Below are positions 16,526 through 24,265 of a DNA stretch of 33,294 nucleotides, piece after piece. Within the stretch, counting starts at the first letter, position 1, and each line of letters opens with the position of its first letter. The notes beneath the pieces were generated by a model. The model saw only the letters and a list, made by a program, of their open reading frames with translations, had not been told where the DNA came from and did not search any database. Source of the stretch: Peptococcaceae bacterium CEB3. Its GTDB lineage: Bacteria > Bacillota > Desulfitobacteriia > Desulfitobacteriales > Desulfitobacteriaceae. The position numbers and the translations under genes are program-made. The DNA lies in assembly GCA_001029295.1 (NCBI GenBank), contig LDXJ01000027.1:1-33294 (forward strand), in the 5' to 3' direction.

Positions 16526-17107
16526 CTAAGGGCTCACCGGGAGCGTCTGAACGTTGCCGTCAATGAGATAAGCCCGGTTAAGGGGCGGCTGCCGCAAACG
16601 GCTGTCCTCTTGCACCACTTGAACACGCACCGGACCTTTGACCGCACGTCCATCAAGGAGGACTTCGCCTTTGAGCACTTGCGTGTTCAAGGTTCCCCGG
16701 CTGAGATCCCCAATCAGGCGGCCGTTTTGCCAAACCCTCACCCCTGCGGGCGGTTCAGCCCGCAAGACCAGTTGATACTCCTCCCGGCCCGGCTGTTGGC
16801 CGGGCTGTTGATCCGACTGTACGGTCGGTTGCCCCGCCGGCTGTTGTGCCGGTTGCTGTACCGGCTGTTGTGGCGGGACTCCGCCCGCGAGTGCGGAGGC
16901 CGGAACCGTCAGAGGCGGATTCTCTACTTTCGCCGCCATAGCAAAATACAGATCCAGCGGATTCCTGGCTCTCCCTATTTGGGCCAGCATCACTGCCAGA
17001 GAAGCCAGAATCATGACCCGAATTAACAGTTTTTCCAGGCGGTTCAGGCGGTTCAGGCGGTTCAAGCGGTTGGGCGCTTCTCCCCAAGGTCGGTACCTCC
17101 GGCGCAT
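16526..17107 (-). CDS. Membrane-anchored protein with Pro/Gln linker, unknown function
   Basis: 193 residues, no family recognised. The N-terminus is basic and repetitive (RLNRLNRLNRL, from a 9-bp repeat CAGGCGGTT present four times at 17036-17071). One hydrophobic segment follows (about residues 30-47), then a PQQP/AQQP-rich linker (12-bp repeats around 16837-16872) and a compact C-terminal domain of about 85 residues with GVRVWQNGRLIGDLS, reminiscent of a small beta-rich extracytoplasmic domain. Topology suggests an inside N-terminus and outside C-terminus. GGGGGG upstream favours the second ATG (17107) over 17113. It is the last gene before the hutP promoter. Confidence 0.65.
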   Translation of the reverse strand: MRRRYRPWGEAPNRLNRLNRLNRLEKLLIRVMILASLAVMLAQIGRARNPLDLYFAMAAKVENPPLTVPASALAGGVPPQQPVQQPAQQPAGQPTVQSDQQPGQQPGREEYQLVLRAEPPAGVRVWQNGRLIGDLSRGTLNTQVLKGEVLLDGRAVKGPVRVQVVQEDSRLRQPPLNRAYLIDGNVQTLPVSP

Positions 17108-17148
17108 GATCATCCCCCCACGAACAGTCTATGCGCCGGGTGGCCGAG

Positions 17149-18408
17149 TCAGACCGGGCCTTGCGCATACTGTCCGGCGGCGCGCCCTGCCCTGTAGCCC
17201 ATGGCAAAAGCGGCCTGAAGGTTGTAGCCGCCCGTGACACCGTCCACATCCACCACTTCCCCCGCCCAATAAAGACCTTGGACACTTTTGGAAGCCATCG
17301 TCTTGGGGTTGATGGTTTTAACGTCCACTCCACCCGCGGTCACAATGGCCGCCGCCAGGGACAGAGTCCCGTTAACTGTCAGGGTCAGACTTTGCAGGAG
17401 GGCCGCCAAAGACTTTCGTTCACTCCGGGTCACCTGGTGCACGACCTTTTCCGGGTCAATGCCCGCCAGCCTGATGATGACCGGGATCAGGCTCTGGGGC
17501 AAGAGGGCGTTGAGCGCGTTTTTAAACTGCTTATTGGCCTCCTGGCTGAAATCGCGCTGCAAACGCCGGTCCAGTTGCTCGGGAGTGAGGCCGGGTTTCA
17601 GATTAATTTCTAGTTCGACCCGTTTCCCCTGCCTGAGCGCTTCCCCGGCCCGCCGGCTCAAAGTCAGCACCAAGGGACCGGAAACTCCGAAATGCGTAAA
17701 CAGCATTTCCCCCAAATCAGAAGCTTCCGCCCGGCCGTCCACTTTTAAAGTCGCCGCGACATTGCGCAGAGAAAGTCCTTGCAGTTCCCCTACCCACCCT
17801 TCCGCCGTACGCAGGGGCACCAAGGCCGGCTGGGGGGGAATCACTCTGTGACCCAGGTCTTGGGCAAAGCGGTAGCCATCCCCGGTTGAACCGGTTGCGG
17901 GATAAGAGGCCCCTCCGGTACAGACAATGACCGCCTTGCCGGGATAAGTCCTGCCTTCGGCTACCCGGATACCCTGCACCTTTCCCCCGGCAACCATCAC
18001 CTCCTCCACCGCCTGTCCGAGCAGGACCTCCACGCCGGCAACGGCCAGGAACTTGGCCAAGGCCCGCACAACACTCTCGGCTTCATCGGAAATCGGAAAA
18101 ACCCGGCCTCCCCGTTCAACTTTGGTCTCAACCCCGTAGCCGGCCAAAAACGAGCGCAAGCGCACATTGTCGAATTCATGCAGTATTCCCTGCAAGAACC
18201 GTCCATTGCCCGGGTAGTACGCAGAGAAATCCGAGATGGGTTTGTCATTGGTGATGTTACACCTGCCCTTGCCGGATATCGCAAGCTTGCGACCCAAGCG
18301 ATCATTTTTCTCAATTAAAAAAACGCGGGCTCCGCCGGCTGCCGCCTGCCCCGCCGCCATCATTCCGGCGGCACCCCCGCCGATAACAAGGACCGTGTTC
18401 TCTGCCAT
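17149..18408 (-). CDS. BaiN/HI0933-family FAD-dependent oxidoreductase
   Basis: 419 residues. The N-terminal dinucleotide-binding motif VLVIGGGAAGMMAAGQAA is followed by LIEKNDRLGRKLAISGKGRCNITND, the diagnostic segment of the HI0933/YhiN/BaiN flavoprotein family. ICTGG-like VCTGGASYPATGSTGDGY and the C-terminal TAGGVDVKTINPKTMASK...GLYWAGEVVDVDGVTGGYNLQ complete the FAD site. The physiological substrate of most members is unknown. The frame extends to a GTG at 18480 without a ribosome site, so the ATG at 18408 is preferred. It follows the ferredoxin gene after 178 bp that includes a GC-rich inverted repeat (GGCCGGC...GCCGGCC). Confidence 0.92.
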   Translation of the reverse strand: MAENTVLVIGGGAAGMMAAGQAAAGGARVFLIEKNDRLGRKLAISGKGRCNITNDKPISDFSAYYPGNGRFLQGILHEFDNVRLRSFLAGYGVETKVERGGRVFPISDEAESVVRALAKFLAVAGVEVLLGQAVEEVMVAGGKVQGIRVAEGRTYPGKAVIVCTGGASYPATGSTGDGYRFAQDLGHRVIPPQPALVPLRTAEGWVGELQGLSLRNVAATLKVDGRAEASDLGEMLFTHFGVSGPLVLTLSRRAGEALRQGKRVELEINLKPGLTPEQLDRRLQRDFSQEANKQFKNALNALLPQSLIPVIIRLAGIDPEKVVHQVTRSERKSLAALLQSLTLTVNGTLSLAAAIVTAGGVDVKTINPKTMASKSVQGLYWAGEVVDVDGVTGGYNLQAAFAMGYRAGRAAGQYAQGPV

Positions 18409-18586
18409 TGTATTCTTTCTACTGTTCCTTTCTTTACACTCCGGACATAGCCATTCCGACCAAGCCCCAGCCAAGTCCACTCTCGGGATCCGTCCGCGCG
18501 GGTGCTGCCCTCACGGGGGTCGTCCTCTCGGACTCCGCTCGCGTTCGGCCGGCAGGCCGGCCCGGCCCGCCTCCGCGCTCACAAGA

Positions 18587-19630
18587 TCACTCCGAGGCCG
18601 AGGAGGAAATATCGTCTTCCCCTTCGGGGGCGGACGTCGCACAGGCTATGCACAACGGGGGCTCCGAATTGTCAAAAATCTGCTTGCCGCAACGGCTGCA
18701 ATAACGCGGGCTCCCTTCGTGCAGGAGGACTTTCCCCGTCAGTACCCGCCGGGAAAATGGCTTAGAGACAAAATCCAAAGCCTTGGACTGGCAGATCTCC
18801 ACACAGCGCCGGCACTGCACACACTTGAGCGGCTGCAGCACAAGCTGCACTCGCTCCCCTTTTTCCCGTTTCTCCAAGGCCCCCTGGGGGCAGATCGCGG
18901 CACAAACCCCGCAACTGGTACACGAATCTCGGACAAAAAGAGCCTGAAAAGGGATTTCCTCTTCCGAACACCCTTCCAAAGCCTCGGCTAACCATTGGCG
19001 GGTGCGCGGAATGTCATAACTTTCGTCCGCGGCCAGTCCCGGAAGCAATCCCTCCATTTTCTTCCAGCCCAGTGCGCGCCATTCCTTCAACCCGGCCGGC
19101 CGCCGCCCGGCGCCGCGAAGTGAAGGCTTAACAACCTCCTCACCCCGGTCCGGTCTGACCTGAATTTGCAGGGAAGGATGCCCGGGCCACTCTTCGTGCA
19201 ATTGCCCAAAGATGTCCACAGACCGGGCGCAAGCCTGGCGATCCTCACATTCGGCACAAACCCCCGTGAGAATTCGCACAGGTTTCGAGCGCGCCAGCAA
19301 CATGAGTGTCAACCACAGGTCACGGTCCGCCAGGCCGAGGCAGGGGATCTCCCAGCCCAAGGGGGCCGCCTGCGGACAATTTAAGACGATCTCCTCCGCT
19401 TGAAAGAGGTAATCGTGCAACCCGTCGCTTCCCCGATCGACAAAACCGTCACTGGGGCAAGCGGCCATACAGACTCCACACTCCGTGCAGACCGCCGGAT
19501 CCAGCTTTCTAAATTCGCTGATAGCCTGGTGCGGGCAGGCGTCGATACAGATACGGCAGGCCCTGGCGAACGGTTTCTTGACATTGAGACAATTATACGG
19601 ATGATGCAACATTTGACTATTTGCCGCCAC
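18587..19630 (-). CDS. Multi-cluster 4Fe-4S ferredoxin-type protein
   Basis: 347 residues with paired iron-sulfur motifs at each end: CRICIDACP and CTECGVCMAACP in the first 60 residues, CTSCGVCAAICP and CVQCRRCVEIC around 240-290. CAECEDRQAC in the middle and a C-terminal zinc-ribbon-like CSRCG...CIAC follow. This is enough for four 4Fe-4S clusters plus a possible zinc site. The central region lacks a recognisable catalytic domain, so an electron-transfer role is likely. Partners are unknown. A GTG start with GGGGGTG six bases upstream fits. It lies 51 bp after a FadR-type regulator, probably co-transcribed with it. Confidence 0.8.
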   Translation of the reverse strand: MAANSQMLHHPYNCLNVKKPFARACRICIDACPHQAISEFRKLDPAVCTECGVCMAACPSDGFVDRGSDGLHDYLFQAEEIVLNCPQAAPLGWEIPCLGLADRDLWLTLMLLARSKPVRILTGVCAECEDRQACARSVDIFGQLHEEWPGHPSLQIQVRPDRGEEVVKPSLRGAGRRPAGLKEWRALGWKKMEGLLPGLAADESYDIPRTRQWLAEALEGCSEEEIPFQALFVRDSCTSCGVCAAICPQGALEKREKGERVQLVLQPLKCVQCRRCVEICQSKALDFVSKPFSRRVLTGKVLLHEGSPRYCSRCGKQIFDNSEPPLCIACATSAPEGEDDISSSASE

Positions 19631-19681
19631 AACTTACACCCCCATTCACAAGGCCTTCAAAATGTCCGATTTCGCTCCCGT

Positions 19682-20395
19682 TTACAAATCTTTCAAAGTT
19701 TCTTCTTCCACACCGATCAGATGATCCAGCATCCGTTGGCTCGCCTTGGCCGGATCGCGCTCGCGGACGGCTTCCCAAATGCCCGCGTGTTCATGGTAGA
19801 GTTTTTCCAGCATCGGCTTGGAGCTGAACATTTTCCTCCGGCTTATTTTGAGCGTCTCGTGCATCGTATCTGAAATTGAGTTCATGATGCGCACGAGGAT
19901 TTGGTTGTGCGTCGCCTGGGTGATGGCAAAGTGAAAGCGGTGATCGGCCACTTCGCCCAACTCCCCTGTCTCCAGGTCCTGGCGCATGATTTCCAAGGCC
20001 TCTGACATTTCCCTTATCTCAGGTTCCTCCGCGCGCTCGGCCGCCAACCTGACCGCTTGCGTCTCCAGAATCTTGCGCACTTCCATCAATTGCTCCACCG
20101 TGTCCTTCTCCAGGGCCAGCACCCAGGCCAGCGGAGCCACCACGGAATCCATGTTGACATGCCTGACGTAGGTTCCTTCACCTGAGCGCACCTCAACCAG
20201 CCCCATCATCTCCAAAGCGCTCAGAGCCTCGCGCACCGAAGCCCTGCTGACTTGAAGGCGCTCTGCCAGTTCCCGTTCGGAGGGCAAGCGGTCGCCTGGT
20301 TTCAGTTTACCTCCCGCGACCAGTTTCCGTAATTGTTCGGCTATTTCTTCGTATATTTTGCGTGTCTTGATTGGTTTTAGCTCCAAATCCGTCAT
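19682..20395 (-). CDS. GntR/FadR-family transcriptional regulator
   Basis: 237 residues. The N-terminal winged helix (RKIYEEIAEQLRKLVAGGKL, GDRLPSERELAERLQVSRASVREAL, GLVEVRSGEGTYV) is a GntR DNA-binding domain. The rest is an all-helical FCD domain, with DHRFHFAITQATHN near 150-163 and a later His in YHEHAGIWEAV as likely metal/ligand residues. FCD regulators commonly respond to organic acids such as lactate or pyruvate, but the effector is not deducible here. An inverted repeat just upstream may be its operator. It probably heads a unit with the ferredoxin-type gene. Confidence 0.92.
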   Translation of the reverse strand: MTDLELKPIKTRKIYEEIAEQLRKLVAGGKLKPGDRLPSERELAERLQVSRASVREALSALEMMGLVEVRSGEGTYVRHVNMDSVVAPLAWVLALEKDTVEQLMEVRKILETQAVRLAAERAEEPEIREMSEALEIMRQDLETGELGEVADHRFHFAITQATHNQILVRIMNSISDTMHETLKISRRKMFSSKPMLEKLYHEHAGIWEAVRERDPAKASQRMLDHLIGVEEETLKDL

Positions 20396-20407
20396 TCCTC
20401 ATTTCCC

Positions 20408-20424
20408 GGTCTAGTGTCCAGACC
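20408..20424. promoter_or_regulatory. Candidate operator of the FadR-type regulator
   Basis: GGTCT-N7-AGACC is a perfect 5-bp inverted repeat 12 bp upstream of the regulator start. The GGTC half-sites resemble operators of FCD-type GntR regulators, suggesting autoregulation. This is inferred from position and symmetry only. Confidence 0.4.
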
Positions 20425-20490
20425 TTTGCCTGCCATATTCCAGTGTAACATGTTCCTCAGGCCGAAACTAGTGGGCAATTCAGGCAACTT

Positions 20491-20955
20491 TCACTGGAAA
20501 AGTCTCTGTTCAAACGCCGCCAGTTCTTGTTGGTAAGTCTGGCTCAGGCGGAACAGCAGCCTTTCCAGGTCCAAACGATGAATGGTCACTTCCTCCGGAC
20601 TGACAAACTCTATCTTGCGAAACTCCGGCTTAAGCAGAATGGGCAGCAAATCGTCCAGATTCTGCAAACGCAGCTTCAGAATGACCGGAGCGTAAGCCAC
20701 GTCCTTATTTTTGCGGCCTTTGTTCTCCCTCATCGTGTATATTTCCGGGCTCAGATCAAAATCTTCAATGACGATTCCCTGGAGGGGCACATTGCGCAAG
20801 AGGGCCACTTGCTGCTCGCGGAAGAGCTCTGCCATCTCCTCTTTGCGTTTTCCCCCGAAGAAAAAGCGGCTGCTCCGGGGCTCACCCCTAAAATCCAGGC
20901 GAACAAGCACTCGGATATGTTCTGTCAGGACTTCCTCACCGATACGAATTTTCAC
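20491..20955 (-). CDS. Conserved-looking protein of unknown function
   Basis: 154 residues, no recognised family. It begins with a GTG after GGGGATGGAG. The sequence is soluble and charged, predicted mixed alpha/beta, with KIRIGEEVLTEHIRVLVRL at the start and a coiled-coil-prone C-terminus (LLFRLSQTYQQELAAFEQRL). There are no membrane segments or cysteine motifs. The start overlaps the stop of the preceding minus-strand frame by four bases (GTGA), a pattern of translational coupling. The codon use is like that of its neighbours, supporting a real gene. Confidence 0.7.
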   Translation of the reverse strand: MKIRIGEEVLTEHIRVLVRLDFRGEPRSSRFFFGGKRKEEMAELFREQQVALLRNVPLQGIVIEDFDLSPEIYTMRENKGRKNKDVAYAPVILKLRLQNLDDLLPILLKPEFRKIEFVSPEEVTIHRLDLERLLFRLSQTYQQELAAFEQRLFQ

Positions 20956-21440
20956 ACTCCATCCCCCATTAGTTCTTTAATCATGTTCGCCCATAGTCGC
21001 GCCAGGGACTTGTCCGGCTCTAGGTTCCAATATTCTACAAGAAATCCTTTTCTCCTTCTCCACGCGCGTGAACCTCGACCTGATATACATAGGGGATCAA
21101 GAAACGGCATCCTACGGGAGCAGGGCAGCGTCTCGTCAAAGTGAACGAGCGAGCGTTGCAAGTGCTTAGCGAACCTTTCAGGCAAAGGAGCGTCCGCGCA
21201 CGCAGAAGGCGCAGCGTTAAGACGCGCCTCAGGGTTCACATGCAGGAATACCCAAAGGTTAGGCGCGTTAGCGGAGCATTCGAGTACGCAGCTCCGGCGC
21301 CAAGGCGAGCGTGCACTGCAGAGCCGCTCGTTGACCCAAGAGTGCTGAAAGTGCAAAGATAGCCACAGGACATTGACGTTTTCCTGGAGAGCGGGTAAGC
21401 TCTCGTGAACGGTCTGCGACCGGATATACATAGGGGACAA
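20952..21440 (-). pseudogene. Possible gene 3' remnant fused to a repeat element
   Basis: A 162-codon frame. Its last 30 or so codons (FLVEYWNLEPDKSLARLW...GDGV) look like ordinary protein and end in a GTGA overlap with the next gene, suggesting true translation. The upstream part is compositionally odd (Cys, Arg and Ser rich, no hydrophobic core pattern) and coincides exactly with the repeat-bounded element at 21049-21500. The simplest reading is that the element replaced the original 5' end. No in-frame start with a good ribosome site exists between 21055 and the conserved-looking tail. Confidence 0.35.
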
Positions 21441-21500
21441 AAAACCGCGTCAAGCTTTCTCCCTTCCGCGCGCGTGAACCTTAACGCTTAAGGATATACT
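21049..21500. repeat. Element bounded by imperfect direct repeats, possible structured RNA or small mobile element
   Basis: Block X (CGCGCGTGAACCT) occurs at 21063-21075 and 21469-21481. Block Y (GATATACATAGGGGA) occurs at 21082-21096 and 21423-21437, with a partial copy (GATATACTAG) at 21493-21502. Between X-like and Y blocks the second and third modules have hairpins of different sequence (CGGTC/GACCG and CCTTAA/TTAAGG) in the same position, like an RNA helix kept by compensatory change. A further perfect GAGAGC/GCTCTC hairpin precedes the second module. No protein family is seen inside. Confidence 0.5.
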
Positions 21501-21530
21501 AGTGCCAACGCACACACAGGGGGAATGAAA

Positions 21531-22043
21531 ATGTTAAGAACGGTTGTCGCTATCTTTAAAGGAGCGGCTCAGACCAAAGAAGCTCTGGAGGAAATCCAGG
21601 GAGAGTCTTTAGCCAATAGCAAAATATCTCTGGTTGTCCGCCAAGACTTCTTGCGCCAGCGTAACTTTGCCGAGGAAATCGCCAGTGAAATTTCCTACCG
21701 ACCGGTGGAAAAAAACCTCGACCTATTTAACGCCTGGCTCGTCCAAGCGCCTCCTCTCGACATTCCCAATCTCGGGGTCACTTTGGCCGCCGGGCCGATA
21801 GCCAATACACTCGGTCATTTACCCGACGGCGCCGGCCTGGCGGACGCCCTCCTCAGCCACGGCCTCAGCGGCGAGAGAGCCCGGCATTACGAACACGAAG
21901 TCCGCACCGGACATTATTTGGTCTTAGTTGAAACCGAACAGGAAAAGGTCAATTCCGTCGCCAATGCCCTCTCATCCTTCGGTGGACGCGACGTCGAAAA
22001 ATGGTCCAAAGAATTGGAACACCCGCTTTTCCCGGCCCACTAG
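21531..22043 (+). CDS. General stress protein 17M-like (YflT-type) protein
   Basis: 170 residues beginning MLRTVVAIFKGAAQTKEALEEI, the typical opening of small proteins with a YflT/GSP17M-like N-terminal domain, in which a beta strand and helix precede a KISLVVR strand. The C-terminal part repeats an alpha/beta layout ending with HYLVLVETEQEKVNSVANAL. The family function is unknown, and members are often stress- or sporulation-linked in Bacillus. AGGGGG is seven bases before the ATG at 21531 and only one before that at 21525, so the second ATG is chosen. It converges on rluB with a nine-base gap, where a GGAGAC/GTCTCC hairpin without a T-run lies. Confidence 0.65.
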   Translation: MLRTVVAIFKGAAQTKEALEEIQGESLANSKISLVVRQDFLRQRNFAEEIASEISYRPVEKNLDLFNAWLVQAPPLDIPNLGVTLAAGPIANTLGHLPDGAGLADALLSHGLSGERARHYEHEVRTGHYLVLVETEQEKVNSVANALSSFGGRDVEKWSKELEHPLFPAH

Positions 22044-22052
22044 GGGGAGACG

Positions 22053-22811
22053 TCAGTCTCCGGCAGCGTCTCTCTCCGACAGACCCGTGCTCTTCTTTAA
22101 CGCTTCTACTTCCCGTTCCGTCAAGGGCCTGAACTTGCCGGGTTTCAGCGCGCTCCCCAGGCGGATGGGCCCGAAACGAACGCGCTCAAGCTTCAAAACC
22201 GGATAGCCCAAGGCTTCAAACATGCGACGCACTTGCCGGTTTTTACCCTCGTGGATAGTGATCTCGACAATCTCACAGTCTCTTTCCCGGCCCGCTGTTC
22301 TGACCCGGGCCGGAGCGGTTTTTCCGTCCTCAAGGAGAACCCCCGTCCTCAGTGCCCGAAGAGCCTCGGGCGCCACCCTTGGGCGGAGCGTCACCCGGTA
22401 GGTTTTCTCCACCCCGTAGCGAGGGTGGGTGAGGCGATAGGCCAATTCCCCGTCGTCGGTCAGAAGCAAAAGCCCGGACGTGTCAAAATCCAGGCGTCCC
22501 ACCGGATACACCCGAACCGGCACTTCGGACAGAAGTTCCACCACCGTCGGGCGTCCCCGCGGGTCCCGGGCGCTGCTGATCACTCCGACCGGCTTGTTGA
22601 GGAGATAATAATGCCGGCCTTGCTCTGCCCGAACCGCACGCCCATCGAGGCGAACTTCATCACTCTCCAGGACTTTCCTGCCCATATCGGTGACGGTCAG
22701 GCCGTTGACGGCAACCCGGCCGGCCCGGATCATCCCTTCCGCTTGCCTTCTCGAAGCACAGCCGGCCTGAGCCAAGAATTTCTGCAGGCGAATTCCAGCC
22801 GTTTGTTCCAT
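22053..22811 (-). CDS. rluB: 23S rRNA pseudouridine synthase, RluB type
   Basis: 252 residues. An N-terminal S4 RNA-binding domain (RLQKFLAQAGCASRRQAEGMI...GRVAVNG) is followed by the RsuA/RluB catalytic domain with GRLDFDTSGLLLLTDDG, where Asp108 is the expected nucleophile, and EGKNRQVRRMFEALG near the end. Modifies uridine in helix 89 of 23S rRNA, by family knowledge. AAAGGAG before the ATG at 22811 decides against the frame start at 22829. In many Firmicutes rluB closes the scpA-scpB-spmA-spmB block. Here two glycosyltransferase genes separate it from spmB. Confidence 0.95.
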   Translation of the reverse strand: MEQTAGIRLQKFLAQAGCASRRQAEGMIRAGRVAVNGLTVTDMGRKVLESDEVRLDGRAVRAEQGRHYYLLNKPVGVISSARDPRGRPTVVELLSEVPVRVYPVGRLDFDTSGLLLLTDDGELAYRLTHPRYGVEKTYRVTLRPRVAPEALRALRTGVLLEDGKTAPARVRTAGRERDCEIVEITIHEGKNRQVRRMFEALGYPVLKLERVRFGPIRLGSALKPGKFRPLTEREVEALKKSTGLSERDAAGD

Positions 22812-22834
22812 AGTCTCTCCTTTAACCAAAGAGC

Positions 22835-24265
22835 TTAGCCGCTTTTGCCCGCTTCCAGCCGCGAGCGCGTGGAACGCCCCAGCCGGAAAATTCCGGGCCC
22901 TACTTCCGGGTAAAGGCGGCGGATTTCCGCCCTAAAGGCGGGGGGCTGCCGGGTATAAGGGGAAAGGACCAGGTAGGCGGCGGATGAGTCCTCCACCTCG
23001 CGGACGGCGGCTGGCAGGGAACCTGTACTCAACCTGAACCCCGGTGTCCGCGTGTAATAGAGCGTCATGGGCGGGGAATCGCTCAGGAGCAAATACTGAC
23101 CGGGCTGGAGATGTTTCCTCAGCCAGCCGGCCTGGACCAGATAGTCCGGGTTCCAGGCATACCTCGGTGTGAGCAAGCGGAAGCCGTTAAAACAGGCGAG
23201 GCTCAGCACGACCACGGCCAGCACATTTCCCGGCGTGTCTTCAATTTTCCCCAATCCCGCGGCGGCCAGCAAACAAAACCAAGGGGCCAAGGGCACAAGG
23301 TAATAGTCCAGCGGAATGCGCAAGCAGACCACCGCCACATAGAGCACATTGATCCCGCCCCAGATTAGCAAGGGCCGGCGGGCTGCCGCGGGCTGCCACG
23401 GCAGCAGACAAACTCCCAACAGGGCAGCCGTCAAGAGGACGCGCGTGAATCCATTATAGATATTAACCCTTAGGGCCTCGGGAAAGAAGTTTTTTCCCGA
23501 GGCCACCTGCTGGGTGAGAATGCCTGAGACAAATTGCCCCTGTCCCCGAGTGCCAAGGTGCACCCAGCCATAGTATAGCATAACCGGCACCATGCTCACC
23601 ACGAGGTAGAAAAAGAGAGCCCGGAGGAAGCCGGCTTTCGCCCGTTTCCGGGGCCAAAAAGCCAGCGTCAGGGCGACCGGCAGGAGCATCAATTGCGGCA
23701 ATTTGGCCAGGGCCGCACCCGCAAGCCCCAAAGCCGGCCCCAGAGGAAAGCCCCGCTGCCCGTTTCTCTGCCAACGGACAGCCAAAGCCAGGGCCCAGAC
23801 GCTGAAGGCCTGTGCCACCGGCTCCGGCATAACCACCCGCCCGTAATAGACGGCCAAGGGGGTAACCGCGTAGAAACCCGCTGCCATGAGAGCCATACGC
23901 TCGCCCAGAAGGCTCCGGCCTAGGTCGTAGAGCCCCCACAGGGCCAGCAGGGAAAAAAGAATGGCCCAGAGCCGGCCCCAGATGTCCGCCCAGCCGAAGA
24001 GAGTCCAGGTCCAAGCGAGAAGGTAAGGCAAGAAAGGGAACTCCAGCTCTACCTTCTGGGGCACGCTGCCATCATAGAAGAGCTTGGGAAAAAAGACATT
24101 CGGGATATGGGTCAGATGCCCCAGCATGTTGAGCCCCATGCTGGCCGTATCCGCCTGCCTCCAGGCCTGGTCGTCGAGCAGGGGATTCATAATCCCCCGC
24201 AGGCGCAGGCCGAGCGCCAAGACGACGATGCCGAAAAAAACAGCCCGCTTTACTCCCTTGTTCAC
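22835..24265 (-). CDS. GT39/ArnT-like membrane glycosyltransferase
   Basis: 476 residues with about ten hydrophobic segments. The first extracytoplasmic loop carries DDQAWRQADTASMG and the region ...VELEFPFLPYLLAWTW, the PMT_2 pattern (PF13231) in which acidic residues bind a polyprenyl-phosphate sugar donor. A short extracytoplasmic C-terminal domain follows. It likely transfers a sugar from a lipid carrier outside the membrane. The GTG start overlaps the stop of the GT2 gene by four bases (GTGA), so the pair forms a unit: GT2 would make the polyprenyl-phosphate sugar and this enzyme would use it. The acceptor is unknown. Confidence 0.85.
   Translation of the reverse strand: MNKGVKRAVFFGIVVLALGLRLRGIMNPLLDDQAWRQADTASMGLNMLGHLTHIPNVFFPKLFYDGSVPQKVELEFPFLPYLLAWTWTLFGWADIWGRLWAILFSLLALWGLYDLGRSLLGERMALMAAGFYAVTPLAVYYGRVVMPEPVAQAFSVWALALAVRWQRNGQRGFPLGPALGLAGAALAKLPQLMLLPVALTLAFWPRKRAKAGFLRALFFYLVVSMVPVMLYYGWVHLGTRGQGQFVSGILTQQVASGKNFFPEALRVNIYNGFTRVLLTAALLGVCLLPWQPAAARRPLLIWGGINVLYVAVVCLRIPLDYYLVPLAPWFCLLAAAGLGKIEDTPGNVLAVVVLSLACFNGFRLLTPRYAWNPDYLVQAGWLRKHLQPGQYLLLSDSPPMTLYYTRTPGFRLSTGSLPAAVREVEDSSAAYLVLSPYTRQPPAFRAEIRRLYPEVGPGIFRLGRSTRSRLEAGKSG

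Noticed and set aside
21049-21500. CRISPR array
   Set aside because: Only two to three imperfect modules with irregular spacing, no uniform spacers and no cas genes.
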